A DNA stretch of 10,011 nt from Dehalococcoidales bacterium (GCA_016783105.1 JADHXF010000058.1:1-10011), one strand, 5' to 3'; positions 1-7,550 are shown, numbered from the stretch's first letter. A program made the numbers and translations. Notes: generated by a model from the sequence alone, not told the origin.

Positions 1-67
1 TCCCCCCTGAGGAATCGGCCACAAATCGCTCCCACTCTTCGTCATTGCTTAATCTCTCAACCAGCAT
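1..67 (-). CDS. Partial CDS (N-terminal 22 codons), possible FemAB/GNAT-like transferase
   Basis: A start codon lies at 67-65 and the frame stays open to the left edge, so only the first 22 residues are visible. The peptide begins MLVERLSNDEEWERF and continues to a Ser-Ser-Gly-Gly. A CTGGAG ribosome binding site (80-75) sits 7 nt before the ATG, and the stop of the preceding dehydratase gene is only 16 nt upstream, so this reads as the next gene of the operon. The opening pattern, a short strand followed by 'DEEWERFV' and a Ser/Gly turn, resembles the start of FemAB/GNAT-fold acyl or aminoacyl transferases that occur in polysaccharide loci. That functional guess rests on very few residues. 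That a real gene starts here is much more secure than what it encodes. Confidence 0.55.
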   Translation of the reverse strand, partial: MLVERLSNDEEWERFVADSSGG

Positions 68-83
68 CTATGAGCTCCAGCGG

Positions 84-1028
84 CTAGAAATCTTTATAAG
101 CCTCATGCCTTTGCAGCCACGCCTTAATCTCACCAAGGCTGAGGGTTTTTCCCTGCTCCGAATTATTGTGCTTCATGTCAGTGACCACGTTCTCTCCAGG
201 CATAAAAAGCCTCTCGTGCATTTTTTCACCCTGACGTCGCCCGACTTCTTTGACCATTGTTTTTTCATTTCCATATAACTCAATAAAAGCATGAGCCAAA
301 TCACCTAACTGAATAGTTGTATGAGGCGGGATATATATTTTACCGTTTTCGCCTTCATCCAGGATAGCAACAATGAATTCAGACAGTGTGTTTACATCAA
401 TGAAAAAACGCGTCATCTCTGGATGAGATATTATTATTTCGTTATTCAATTTAATCTGACGATGCCAATTTTCAATAACGCTGCCACTGGAGCCAAAAAT
501 GTTCCCTGACCTGACTACCATGAAACGTTTTCCTGTAGCTTTTTCAGCTTCAGCCAGTGTTAGCTTCTCCACGATTAACTTGGTAGCACCATAACAACTG
601 GTAGACTCCACTGCCTTATCCGTGGATATACTGATAAACGTACTGCCTTTAAATAATTTGAGCAGGTTCGCTGTGGCGTGGACGTTTATAGTAATCGCTT
701 CAGAGGGAGATAGTTCACAGAGATTTATATATTTGATTGCCGCCAGATGCAACACGGTGTCAACATCTTTTAAAGTAAACTGTAATAATTCTTCATTCCT
801 GATATCGCCGACGAAAGGTTTAAGCCTGTCGTTAGCACATACTGAAAGCAGTCTGATGATGCCCTCACCGTTTCTGGCAACCGTGGCGATTTCCAAGCCT
901 TCGTATTTATCCAGCACCTTTTTTACCACACGCCTGCCCAAGAAGCCGCTGCCACCGGTAATCAACATTTTTAGCTTTTGGTTATTGCGTTCTTTATCTA
1001 CCCAGCCAGTGTTCAGTTCCTGCGACAT
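84..1028 (-). CDS. NDP-sugar 4,6-dehydratase/epimerase of the PseB/FnlA/CapE type (extended SDR)
   Basis: The 314-residue protein belongs to the polysaccharide-biosynthesis SDR group that acts on UDP-GlcNAc-type substrates (C4/C6 dehydration, sometimes with C5 epimerisation) in the cytoplasm. Visible motifs are the NAD(P) loop GGSGFLG (25-31), HLAAIKY (94-100), STDKAV (135-140) with D137 and K138, and YGATK (Y146, K150). Also present are RSGNIFGSSGSV (173-184), MTRFFID (205-211) and GRRQGEKMHERLF near 263-275, all in the family's order. Length is close to PseB and FnlA (about 330-345). The ATG at 1028 has a GGGGAT-type RBS 10 nt upstream and overlaps the end of the dehydrogenase gene by 35 nt. 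An internal ATG at 968 fits the family's N-terminus better but has no RBS. I keep 1028. The exact product (dehydrated, epimerised or both) cannot be read from the sequence. Confidence 0.88.
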   Translation of the reverse strand: MSQELNTGWVDKERNNQKLKMLITGGSGFLGRRVVKKVLDKYEGLEIATVARNGEGIIRLLSVCANDRLKPFVGDIRNEELLQFTLKDVDTVLHLAAIKYINLCELSPSEAITINVHATANLLKLFKGSTFISISTDKAVESTSCYGATKLIVEKLTLAEAEKATGKRFMVVRSGNIFGSSGSVIENWHRQIKLNNEIIISHPEMTRFFIDVNTLSEFIVAILDEGENGKIYIPPHTTIQLGDLAHAFIELYGNEKTMVKEVGRRQGEKMHERLFMPGENVVTDMKHNNSEQGKTLSLGEIKAWLQRHEAYKDF

Positions 1029-2328
1029 GATATTCTATCCCCGTTTCATTCAAATTTAATTCTACCCATATGCCAACGTTATCCATAATCAGTTTGCACC
1101 GTTTTAGGTTGCTTAAAATCTTCTTCTTCGGGATTGCCTGATAATCTCTGTGGTCGGCCACAATCAATATGGTATCAAACTCCCCAAGGTCATCCGGAAA
1201 ACGGAACGTCTCGACGCCGCATATCTGCTTGACCTCTTCTGCCGTGTAGTATGGGTCATGTACTTTGACCGTAATGCCCTTCTGTTTCAGGTGGGATACG
1301 ATGCGCAAGGTCGGGCTCAGGGTATGAACTTTGAGGTCCCCTTTATAAGCCAGCCCGAGGATGCCAACCTTCTCCGCTCCCTTTCTGACCACAGTCTCAG
1401 CTACCGTACCGGGCAGGTCCCGGTCAGTTTGTATTGCCGATGTCAGGATGCTTAGCTGGTCTGTGTCATTTGTGCCGGCCAGTACATACTGGCTGGCAAG
1501 TGGAATACAGTAGCCCCCGGTGCCGAAGCTGGGATGGTAGGTGCCGATGTTCCATTTTGTGCCCACCAGCGCCAGCACCTCACGCATGTCAATATCGGGA
1601 TAGGCCAGCGACAGTTGATTGGCCAGCGTGATTTCAACATGTCGGTAAGCATTTTCGATGCTCTTGACCAGTTCCGCATGCCGGTGGTCCTTGGCCGGCA
1701 GTATAGTATCACAGACTATGCCGAGGACTTCTTTCATCAGCGCAGTAGTCTCAGGCGTAGTACCCCCGACCACTCTCGGCAAATTTTTCAGGCTTTTTTC
1801 CGGGCTGATAAACCAGTCGCGGCGCGGTGCCACGCCAACCAGTATATCCCTACCCACCTTCGCCCCTTTTTTCTCGAAGGCAGGTATAATCGTCTTTTCG
1901 GTTGTGTTCGGGGTCAGCGTTGATTCAATGATTATGAGCGGCGGGGATTTCATACTGCTCTTATTAAAAGTGGACAGCTTTTCCATCACGTCAATGAGAA
2001 TGCCATCATAAGGAACATCGTCTTTTTCAGTGGGGATACATATCAGATGTACCGGTATGTCTTCACTGATAAGCTGCTGCCACTCGGTGGTTGCCTGCAT
2101 CATACCGGAGGCGACCAGCGGCTTGGTGTCAAAGCCAAGCCAGTACTCGATATTAGGTATCGGCAGGACGCCCCCGTTTACCTGGTCAACCTTGCCGGTA
2201 TCAACGTCCGTTCCCAGACACTTCACACCTCTGCTGGCGAAATAGGCCATTGACGAATAACCGATATAACCGATTCCCCAGATGCCTATGGACTTTTCAC
2301 CGCTCAGCAATTTTTCTTTCAGCATCAT
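994..2328 (-). CDS. Nucleotide-sugar 6-dehydrogenase, UDP-Glc/GDP-Man dehydrogenase family, divergent active site
   Basis: The 444-residue protein has the whole UDP-glucose/GDP-mannose dehydrogenase layout. It shows an NAD loop GIGYIG (18-23), EST at 135-137 with the conserved Thr, the central helix ELVKSIENAYRHVEI (219-233) with K222 and N226, and the nucleophile in GTGGYCIP (C274). The C-terminal domain begins VGILGLAYKGDLK (321-333). Such enzymes oxidise C6 of a UDP-hexose or UDP-HexNAc to the uronic acid using two NAD+. Two positions are odd. The usual 'PER/PEF' glutamate is R169 in APRRDW, and the aspartate four residues after the Cys is A278 (CIPLAS), so substrate or mechanism may differ. 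Two ATGs lie in a row (2328, 2325); the AGGTG RBS is 4 nt from the first and 7 nt from the second. The gene starts right after the GT4 stop. Family certain, substrate unknown. Confidence 0.9.
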   Translation of the reverse strand: MMLKEKLLSGEKSIGIWGIGYIGYSSMAYFASRGVKCLGTDVDTGKVDQVNGGVLPIPNIEYWLGFDTKPLVASGMMQATTEWQQLISEDIPVHLICIPTEKDDVPYDGILIDVMEKLSTFNKSSMKSPPLIIIESTLTPNTTEKTIIPAFEKKGAKVGRDILVGVAPRRDWFISPEKSLKNLPRVVGGTTPETTALMKEVLGIVCDTILPAKDHRHAELVKSIENAYRHVEITLANQLSLAYPDIDMREVLALVGTKWNIGTYHPSFGTGGYCIPLASQYVLAGTNDTDQLSILTSAIQTDRDLPGTVAETVVRKGAEKVGILGLAYKGDLKVHTLSPTLRIVSHLKQKGITVKVHDPYYTAEEVKQICGVETFRFPDDLGEFDTILIVADHRDYQAIPKKKILSNLKRCKLIMDNVGIWVELNLNETGIEYHVAGTEHWLGR

Positions 2329-2329
2329 C

Positions 2330-3463
2330 TTACACCTGTTTATCTTCCATTTTAGAACCAGTCAACCGCAAGAACAACCTTTCATACTGCGCGGCTACCC
2401 TGTCCAGCGAGTATTCTGCCATAATTGTACCTTCCTCAACTGCTTTGATGCCATCATCGATAATCCGGCTGATTTCTTCGAGCTGGCCGACCAGATGCAG
2501 GTTGGGCGATTTTATTTCGGGAACCCCTCCCACCCTGGTGGCGATGACCGGTCTCCCCAGAGCCAGCGCCTCCAGCACCACATTGGGTATCTGTTCGCAT
2601 ATCGAGGGTAAGAGCAGTGCATCACATGCTCTGATTATTGACAGTGTCTCGTCGTGCGGTTTTGCTCCGAGCAGCGATACATTTTCCGCGAGACCCAGAC
2701 GCTGAACTAATTTTTCTATGCGGGCGCGTTCAGAACCATCTCCAACAAGTATCAGCTTGAACTTTTGCTGCCAGCCAGATAAGGTTTTAACTAAATTGCA
2801 GACATTTTTAGTCCGTATCAGTGCCCCCACATGTATTAGAAATAGTTCATCGTTCTCAATACCTAAATCCACACGTATTTTCCTAATATCCGTCTTCTCT
2901 TTTGCCTGGCTAATCGCTGCCGTCTCAAGCAGTGTATTGCAGATGACCTCAATCTCAGCGCTTGTGCTGGCGGATATTTTTTTAGCGGTATCCTGGCACT
3001 GCACCACCAGCACTTTGTGCTTGCCCAGACGAATGGTCAGTATTTCCGTGATGAAATTGAACAGAGCCAGGGGCGGATTTGTCAATTTGAACCATTTCCG
3101 ACCGCAGAAATGCCCCAGCAGCGTAACCGATGGTATGCCGTATTTTCGGGCGATGCGGGTGGCCGGCACCGTTGGGACGTAGCTGAGGTTATAGATTATG
3201 TCAACTTCCCTACCCCGCAGCCATCTTTTCAGGTATGAATACAGTTTCACGGCAAATATAAAACGCCGTACAAGATTTCCCGTGGGAAAAGGTCGCAATA
3301 TTTCGATTCCATCTTTTATCTCATAATCGACTTCTCCGCCACGTCTGGCGGTGATAACATGAATCTGGTGGCCTTTCTGGTTTAACGTGCGGCAGAGCTT
3401 CCACAGCGATAATTCGGCACCGCCATAGGGGTAAAAGTGCTCCGATACCACAAGGATTTTCAT
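2330..3463 (-). CDS. Glycosyltransferase family 4 (GT-B fold)
   Basis: This 377-residue protein is a retaining GT-B glycosyltransferase. The N-terminal acceptor domain opens MKILVVSEHFYPYGGAE with the Gly-Gly loop at 14-15. The C-terminal donor domain shows HVGALIRTKN (211-220), ILVGDGSER (238-246), and the family's E-x7-E pair at E290 and E298 (EQIPNVVLE), followed by GRPVIATRVGGVPE. There is no signal peptide or membrane span, so it should act at the cytoplasmic membrane face, adding a sugar from an NDP donor to a lipid-linked glycan. Its ATG overlaps the phosphatase stop as ATGA (3463-3460), and its own stop is 1 nt from the dehydrogenase ATG, so translation is probably coupled. Donor sugar is unknown. 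From the neighbours, NDP-heptose or a UDP-uronic acid are reasonable candidates. Confidence 0.93.
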   Translation of the reverse strand: MKILVVSEHFYPYGGAELSLWKLCRTLNQKGHQIHVITARRGGEVDYEIKDGIEILRPFPTGNLVRRFIFAVKLYSYLKRWLRGREVDIIYNLSYVPTVPATRIARKYGIPSVTLLGHFCGRKWFKLTNPPLALFNFITEILTIRLGKHKVLVVQCQDTAKKISASTSAEIEVICNTLLETAAISQAKEKTDIRKIRVDLGIENDELFLIHVGALIRTKNVCNLVKTLSGWQQKFKLILVGDGSERARIEKLVQRLGLAENVSLLGAKPHDETLSIIRACDALLLPSICEQIPNVVLEALALGRPVIATRVGGVPEIKSPNLHLVGQLEEISRIIDDGIKAVEEGTIMAEYSLDRVAAQYERLFLRLTGSKMEDKQV

Positions 3464-3993
3464 TTCTGATTAATAATCCACAACGCTGCCTGCAAAAGGT
3501 CACTCGCAGTGTAATCGGGTGAACCTGGCTCGACTTCGGTCTCGCCAGTATTTGCCGGAATCAACACGGTACGGCAGCCCACATTTTTTCCGAGTTGAAT
3601 ATCCAGCGGTTTGTCCCCTATCACGAAAGACCGCTTGAGGTCGATATCATGTTCATTCACTGCCTGCATGACCATTTTCGGCTTTGGCTTGCGACATTCG
3701 CAGTTGTCATTTGGGTGGTGAGGGCAGTAATAGATGCCATCAATGCGGGCACCTTCTTCAGCTAATTCTCCCCGCATTTTCTGATGAATTTGAGCGAGCG
3801 TACTTTCGGTAAAGTAGCCCCGGGCGATGCCAGACTGATTGGTAACCACGATTACCTTGTAGCCATGCTCATTGAGCAACTTGATGGCTCTGGCGGTATT
3901 CGGAAATAGCTCAAAATCCTCGGGACGGCTGCAGTACGGCACGTCTATGGCCATCGTCCCATCCCGGTCAAGAAATATGGCGCGGTTAGCCAT
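3460..3993 (-). CDS. gmhB: D-glycero-D-manno-heptose 1,7-bisphosphate phosphatase (GmhB-like, HAD family)
   Basis: At 177 residues this is a compact HAD phosphatase of normal GmhB length. Motif I is DRDGT with nucleophile D9 and acid/base D11. Motif II is TNQSG at 51-55. The structural zinc site typical of GmhB is present as C90-P-H92 with C98 and C100 (CPHHPNDNCEC). RKPKP follows, and motif IV is GDKPLD (126-131). In known pathways GmhB removes one phosphate from heptose 1,7-bisphosphate, leaving the 1-phosphate for nucleotide transfer. It sits next to an HddA-like kinase and an HddC-like nucleotidyltransferase, as that role requires. A GTGGAG RBS lies about 10 nt before the ATG, and the 30-nt gap to the upstream kinase stop is the widest inside the operon core. 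A histidinol-phosphatase (HisB-N) role is the main alternative but does not fit the context. Confidence 0.87.
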   Translation of the reverse strand: MANRAIFLDRDGTMAIDVPYCSRPEDFELFPNTARAIKLLNEHGYKVIVVTNQSGIARGYFTESTLAQIHQKMRGELAEEGARIDGIYYCPHHPNDNCECRKPKPKMVMQAVNEHDIDLKRSFVIGDKPLDIQLGKNVGCRTVLIPANTGETEVEPGSPDYTASDLLQAALWIINQK

Positions 3994-4023
3994 TGACTTG
4001 TTTCTCCACTGTTTCCTTAATGA

Positions 4024-5004
4024 TTAAACGACCTGGATTATTTTACTTCCTTCCGGTTCGAAGGAAAATTCCAGAGCCGGCAGGTTGCTGAGCGCCTTTC
4101 TGACCTTCGCGTGTTTCGATTTCGGGCAGTACAGGAGCAAAAACCCACCTCCCCCGGCACCAAGCACCTTGCCACCCAGCGCCCCGGCGTTAAGTGCTTT
4201 TTCATAACACTCGTCAATCTTATCATTGCTGATGCCGCTGGCCAGCTTTTTCTTCAATTGCCATCCGCGATCCAGCATGCCGCCAAAAATACTTGCCGCA
4301 GCATTACTATTAAGCTGGTTTTTCAATGCAACGGCCATATCGCGCATTTTAGTCAAGTTCGCCATATTGTCGGGCTGCTGCGTTTTTTCCTCCAGCTCCT
4401 GTAAAATGCTGCCGGTCTCATGAATATCGCCCGTGTACAGCAGCAGCAGGTTTTGCACCAGCTCTTCTTTATGTCCCGCCGACCATATAATCGGCTCGGT
4501 GGCGACGCTTTCATCCGGGTTGAACTGAAAATAGCGGAAGCCGCCATAGGCGGCGATGTACTGGTCCTGTTTGCCGGCCGGCTCACCCAGGATGTCAATT
4601 TCAATATGACACGCTTCCCTGGCCAGCTCTTCTGCAGACTTCAGAATTCCCTTATAGGCATAAAGGGCATTAAGCAGGCCCACGGTGAAGCTGCCGGAAG
4701 AGCCAAGCCCGGCCCCGGCATGAACATCAGCCACCGACGCAATCTCTATACCCCGGCTGACCCCGACCAGTTTCAGGGCTTCCTTGACCAGTGGATGGCG
4801 CACTTCGTCGACACTATCAACGATTTCCGTCCTGGCATAGTAACTGACCCTGATGGCATCGCTGAAGCGTTTGTTGACGATAATATACATGTATTTGTTT
4901 ATCGCCGTGCTCACCACCGCCCCGGGTTCATTCCGGTAAAAGCCTCGTAAATCGGTGCCGCCCCCGGCGAAGCTGATTCGGAATGGAGTACGCGTAATTA
5001 TCAT
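4024..5004 (-). CDS. hddA: D-glycero-alpha-D-manno-heptose 7-phosphate kinase-like GHMP kinase
   Basis: This is a GHMP-family sugar kinase of about 326 residues. Counting from a GTG at 5007, it shows TPFRISFAGGGTD (7-19), the ATP loop GAGLGSSGS (98-106), GEPAGKQDQY (141-150) and the C-terminal GKVLGAGGGGF (279-289). The tail EFSFEPEGSKII resembles the tails of known HddA proteins. HddA phosphorylates heptose 7-phosphate at C1. The neighbours that would use the product, GmhB and HddC homologues, flank it. The reading frame opens GTG-ATG. The AAGGAG RBS is 5 nt from the GTG (5007) and 8 nt from the ATG (5004), and homologues start at the second residue, so I choose 5004. That gives a one-base TGATG stop/start junction with the nucleotidyltransferase gene. 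Related GHMP kinases for other sugars (fucose, for example) cannot be excluded by motifs alone. Confidence 0.82.
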   Translation of the reverse strand: MIITRTPFRISFAGGGTDLRGFYRNEPGAVVSTAINKYMYIIVNKRFSDAIRVSYYARTEIVDSVDEVRHPLVKEALKLVGVSRGIEIASVADVHAGAGLGSSGSFTVGLLNALYAYKGILKSAEELAREACHIEIDILGEPAGKQDQYIAAYGGFRYFQFNPDESVATEPIIWSAGHKEELVQNLLLLYTGDIHETGSILQELEEKTQQPDNMANLTKMRDMAVALKNQLNSNAAASIFGGMLDRGWQLKKKLASGISNDKIDECYEKALNAGALGGKVLGAGGGGFLLLYCPKSKHAKVRKALSNLPALEFSFEPEGSKIIQVV

Positions 5005-5708
5005 CACGTTGTCTCCTTCACAAAATCCTCGAAAACCTGTCGCTGTTCTGGCGTTCCGATGTCGTAAAATCGCTGTGGCGTGATATAAGCAGCCATCTCT
5101 CTCTGTTCTATCAGGCGCCGGTATATCACTTTTTCAAGAGACGCCTTGACCCCCTGCGACACAAAATCCAGCGTTTCTTTCCGAATAACTATGGCGCCCG
5201 CTTCCACGTACTTCAAATCTGGCGAGATATTCCTTTTATCGTATCTTGCCACCAATTTTTCACGGTCAACGGCAACGTTATTTTTAACGCCGGTCCCCAC
5301 TTTATTATTATAGACTACCATGAGGGCTTTTCGCCCAAGCCGTAAATATTCCTTTTCCACTTCGCGGTAATCAATCGGCAGATAAGTATCCCCGTTCAGC
5401 ACCAGGAGGTGCCTGTCCAGCATAGCCTGTGCCTGCTTCAGAGCACCTCCAGTCCCGAGCAATTTCGTACTTTCCCCACTGTATTTGATATTTACGCCCA
5501 GCTTATGGCCATTGCCGAAAAATTTCTTTACCTGTTTCCCGAGATAGCCGGTGCACAGGACGATTTCCTTGATTTCTTGATTTTCCAGTAGCCGTATCAT
5601 GTAGTAGAGAAAGGGTCTGCCGGCGAAATGTAACATTACTTTAGGCGTATCTCTGGTCAACTCTCCCAGTCTTGTGCCTAAGCCGCCCGCTAAAATGACC
5701 GCCTGCAT
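5004..5708 (-). CDS. hddC: Heptose 1-phosphate nucleotidyltransferase (HddC-like)
   Basis: The 234-residue protein is a sugar-phosphate nucleotidyltransferase with the GT-A-like pyrophosphorylase fold. It shows the signature LAGGLGTRL (6-14), T21-P22-K23, the LGTGGAL base/sugar loop (84-90), the metal site NGDT (105-108), EAGA (169-172) and FYDIGTPE (214-221) with the second acidic site at D216. It is a minimal catalytic domain without a left-handed beta-helix tail, so it is a plain nucleotidyltransferase and not a GlmU-type bifunctional enzyme. With the adjacent kinase and phosphatase it most likely makes GDP-D-glycero-alpha-D-manno-heptose. ADP or another nucleotide is possible, since base choice cannot be read from these motifs. 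A GAGGA RBS is 7 nt before the ATG and overlaps the stop of the preceding epimerase gene, which is 10 nt away. Confidence 0.83.
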   Translation of the reverse strand: MQAVILAGGLGTRLGELTRDTPKVMLHFAGRPFLYYMIRLLENQEIKEIVLCTGYLGKQVKKFFGNGHKLGVNIKYSGESTKLLGTGGALKQAQAMLDRHLLVLNGDTYLPIDYREVEKEYLRLGRKALMVVYNNKVGTGVKNNVAVDREKLVARYDKRNISPDLKYVEAGAIVIRKETLDFVSQGVKASLEKVIYRRLIEQREMAAYITPQRFYDIGTPEQRQVFEDFVKETT

Positions 5709-5718
5709 GATTGGTTCC

Positions 5719-6657
5719 TCAGGCCAGTTCGGCCAGTATTTCTTTTATCGCCAGGCAAACTGCTCTCTCAGAATTGAGTTCCGGCTTCCAGCCGAGCTTG
5801 TTCATTCGTGACGTTTCCAGGCATATGCGGGGGACATCGCCGGGCCAGCCCCGTTCTCCCCCGGTAAATTTCAACTCCACCCCGGATAATCCCATCTGCT
5901 CCAGCAGCAGGCGACCAATCGTCGCGACATCAATTACGTCTTTATTGCCCAGATTAAAAACGTTAACCTGTTCATCTGAATGCTGAAACCCGTAGAGCAA
6001 GCCGGCCACGCAGTCGCCAGCATGTATGTAGGATTTGGACTGTCTGCCATCACCGAGTATTTCCAGCTCCCCGGCGTTCTTTTTCAGCTTGTGGATAAAA
6101 TCATAGATTACACCGTGGGTTGCCCTGGAGCCAACCACGTTGGCGAACCGGAATATCCACGCCTTCATGTTAAACAGATGGCAGAACGCGGTGATAAGCC
6201 CCTCGCCGGCCAGTTTGGCGGCACCGTACAGAGATATGGGCTGCAACGGGCCGTGGTCTTCAGAAACAGGTTCGCCGGATGTCTCGCCATATACCACGCT
6301 GCTGGAGGCAAAGACGATTTTACTGACACCCTGTCGTCGCATTGTTTCCAGGACGTTGTAGGTGGCGATGGTTCCTTGATTCAGGTCTGTTGCCGTGTCT
6401 CGCTGGCCAATCCTGACATCCGGGTTGGATGACAGGTGAAATACGACGTCACTCCCCTTCATCGCTGCTGCCAGCCGGTCGAGGTCCAGAAGGTCGGCCT
6501 GAACAAACCGGAAACTGGTGTTTCTTAAATGCTGGTCGATAAATTCCCGCCTACCCGAACTCAGGTTATCGTAGACAGTTACCGCTCCCATACTCACGAG
6601 TCGGTCAACCAGATGACTGCCAACGAAACCAGCGCCACCGGTGACAAAATATCTCAT
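5719..6657 (-). CDS. NAD-dependent sugar epimerase (UDP-hexose 4-epimerase-like extended SDR)
   Basis: This extended SDR has about 312 residues. Counted from an upstream GTG at 6663, it shows the Rossmann loop GGAGFVG (9-15), D32-N33 after the second strand (YDNLSSG, typical of NAD-using GalE relatives), FHLSSNPDV (75-83), ASSSVVYG (119-126) and the catalytic Y146-GAA-K150. FRFANVVG (171-178) and DGRQSKSYIH follow. It interconverts an NDP-sugar, commonly at C4. Inside a heptose cluster it could act on UDP-hexose for the glycan or on the NDP-heptose itself, which the sequence does not settle. The start is either GTG 6663, overlapping the GT2 stop as GTGA, or ATG 6657, 2 nt after that stop. Homologues begin M-R-Y at the ATG, so I use 6657. 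Neither has a strong RBS, suggesting coupling to the upstream gene. Confidence 0.88.
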   Translation of the reverse strand: MRYFVTGGAGFVGSHLVDRLVSMGAVTVYDNLSSGRREFIDQHLRNTSFRFVQADLLDLDRLAAAMKGSDVVFHLSSNPDVRIGQRDTATDLNQGTIATYNVLETMRRQGVSKIVFASSSVVYGETSGEPVSEDHGPLQPISLYGAAKLAGEGLITAFCHLFNMKAWIFRFANVVGSRATHGVIYDFIHKLKKNAGELEILGDGRQSKSYIHAGDCVAGLLYGFQHSDEQVNVFNLGNKDVIDVATIGRLLLEQMGLSGVELKFTGGERGWPGDVPRICLETSRMNKLGWKPELNSERAVCLAIKEILAELA

Positions 6658-6659
6658 TC

Positions 6660-7550
6660 TCACAGCGAATCACGTAGTCGCTTCACGAGCACGTTCAGTA
6701 TTACGCCGGCAAAGATAAATAGCGTGCCAACTGTAATCAGGAGCATCGCCACCATTGCCGTGCCCACGGCCAGCTCATTGATGGTGAAAAGTGCTTTCAG
6801 TACCAGAACACCGGCCACGATGCCCAGAATTATGGCGACGCCACCGACCAGCCCGAAGAACAGCAATGGTCTTCTCTCCGAAATCATCACCAGCACCCGA
6901 TTCAGAACACCCATGCCGTGCTTTATGGGGTTCAATGTTGAGCCGTCCTTGGTGTAAATGGCCGAGATGGGAACTTCGGCGATTTTCAGTCCTTTGGCCG
7001 TAGCCTCCGATATCGTCTCCGCGGAGATAGCCATTCCCCGTTCTTTTGGCTCCAGCACATTTAACGCTTTCCGGGAGAAAGCCCTGAACCCAGACTCGGT
7101 ATCAGACACGGTGCTCTGGGAAAGCATACGGGTAAAAAAGGATATGATTTTCTGCCCGAATTTGCGGTAAGCGGGAATGTTTTCACTGTGTTTCTGGCGC
7201 GCCCCGATGGCCACATCGGCGCCATCGGAGATGGCGTTCACCAGTGAAGGTATCTCTTCAGGGTTGTGCTGGCCGTCAGCATCAAGGAGAACCAGCACGT
7301 CCGGGTTTCTTTTCTTCGCTTCGGCAAGCACGGTCTGTACGGTGGCCCCGTAGCCGCTGTTTCTCTCGTGCTGGACAACCGTGGCGCCGGCCAGTCTGGC
7401 TACCTGCGCGGTGCGGTCGGAGCTGCCATCATCAACCACCACCACCTCATCGGCAAATTGCCGCGCCTGTAGAATAACGCTGCCGATATACTTCTCCTCG
7501 TTATAAGCTGGCATGCCGACAATTATGGCTGGTTTTCCTGTTTTCTTCAT
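6660..7550 (-). CDS. GT2 glycosyltransferase, DPM1/GtrB-like with C-terminal membrane anchor
   Basis: The 296-residue protein is an inverting GT-A glycosyltransferase resembling polyprenyl-phosphate mannose/glucose synthases. The N-terminal domain has GMPAYNEE (12-19), VDDGSSDRTA (39-48) and the metal site LLDADGQHNPEE (88-99). It also has DTESGFRAFSR (150-160), the loop usual in DPM1-type enzymes. Two hydrophobic stretches at about 229-252 and 261-289 form a C-terminal membrane hairpin, ending in a basic tail (KRLRD). The family transfers one sugar from an NDP donor to undecaprenyl (or dolichyl) phosphate, giving a lipid-linked donor for use on the outer face. It is the first gene of the operon, about 54 nt from a predicted transcription start. 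A GGAG lies only 2-3 nt before the ATG, closer than usual. The sugar transferred is unknown. Confidence 0.92.
   Translation of the reverse strand: MKKTGKPAIIVGMPAYNEEKYIGSVILQARQFADEVVVVDDGSSDRTAQVARLAGATVVQHERNSGYGATVQTVLAEAKKRNPDVLVLLDADGQHNPEEIPSLVNAISDGADVAIGARQKHSENIPAYRKFGQKIISFFTRMLSQSTVSDTESGFRAFSRKALNVLEPKERGMAISAETISEATAKGLKIAEVPISAIYTKDGSTLNPIKHGMGVLNRVLVMISERRPLLFFGLVGGVAIILGIVAGVLVLKALFTINELAVGTAMVAMLLITVGTLFIFAGVILNVLVKRLRDSL

Noticed and set aside
622..1059. Plus-strand ORF of 145 codons
   Set aside because: It is antisense to the dehydratase gene, whose family motifs are unambiguous, and has no recognisable features of its own.
1534..2011. Two overlapping plus-strand ORFs of over 110 codons
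   Set aside because: Both lie inside the nucleotide-sugar dehydrogenase gene on the opposite strand and have no motifs.
2250..3182. Plus-strand ORFs of 109-154 codons
   Set aside because: They are antisense to the GT4 gene and are low-complexity, Ser-rich products of reverse-complemented codons.
4420..4950. Plus-strand ORF of 176 codons
   Set aside because: It is antisense to the well-supported GHMP kinase gene, has no motif or RBS, and arises from the codon bias of the real frame.
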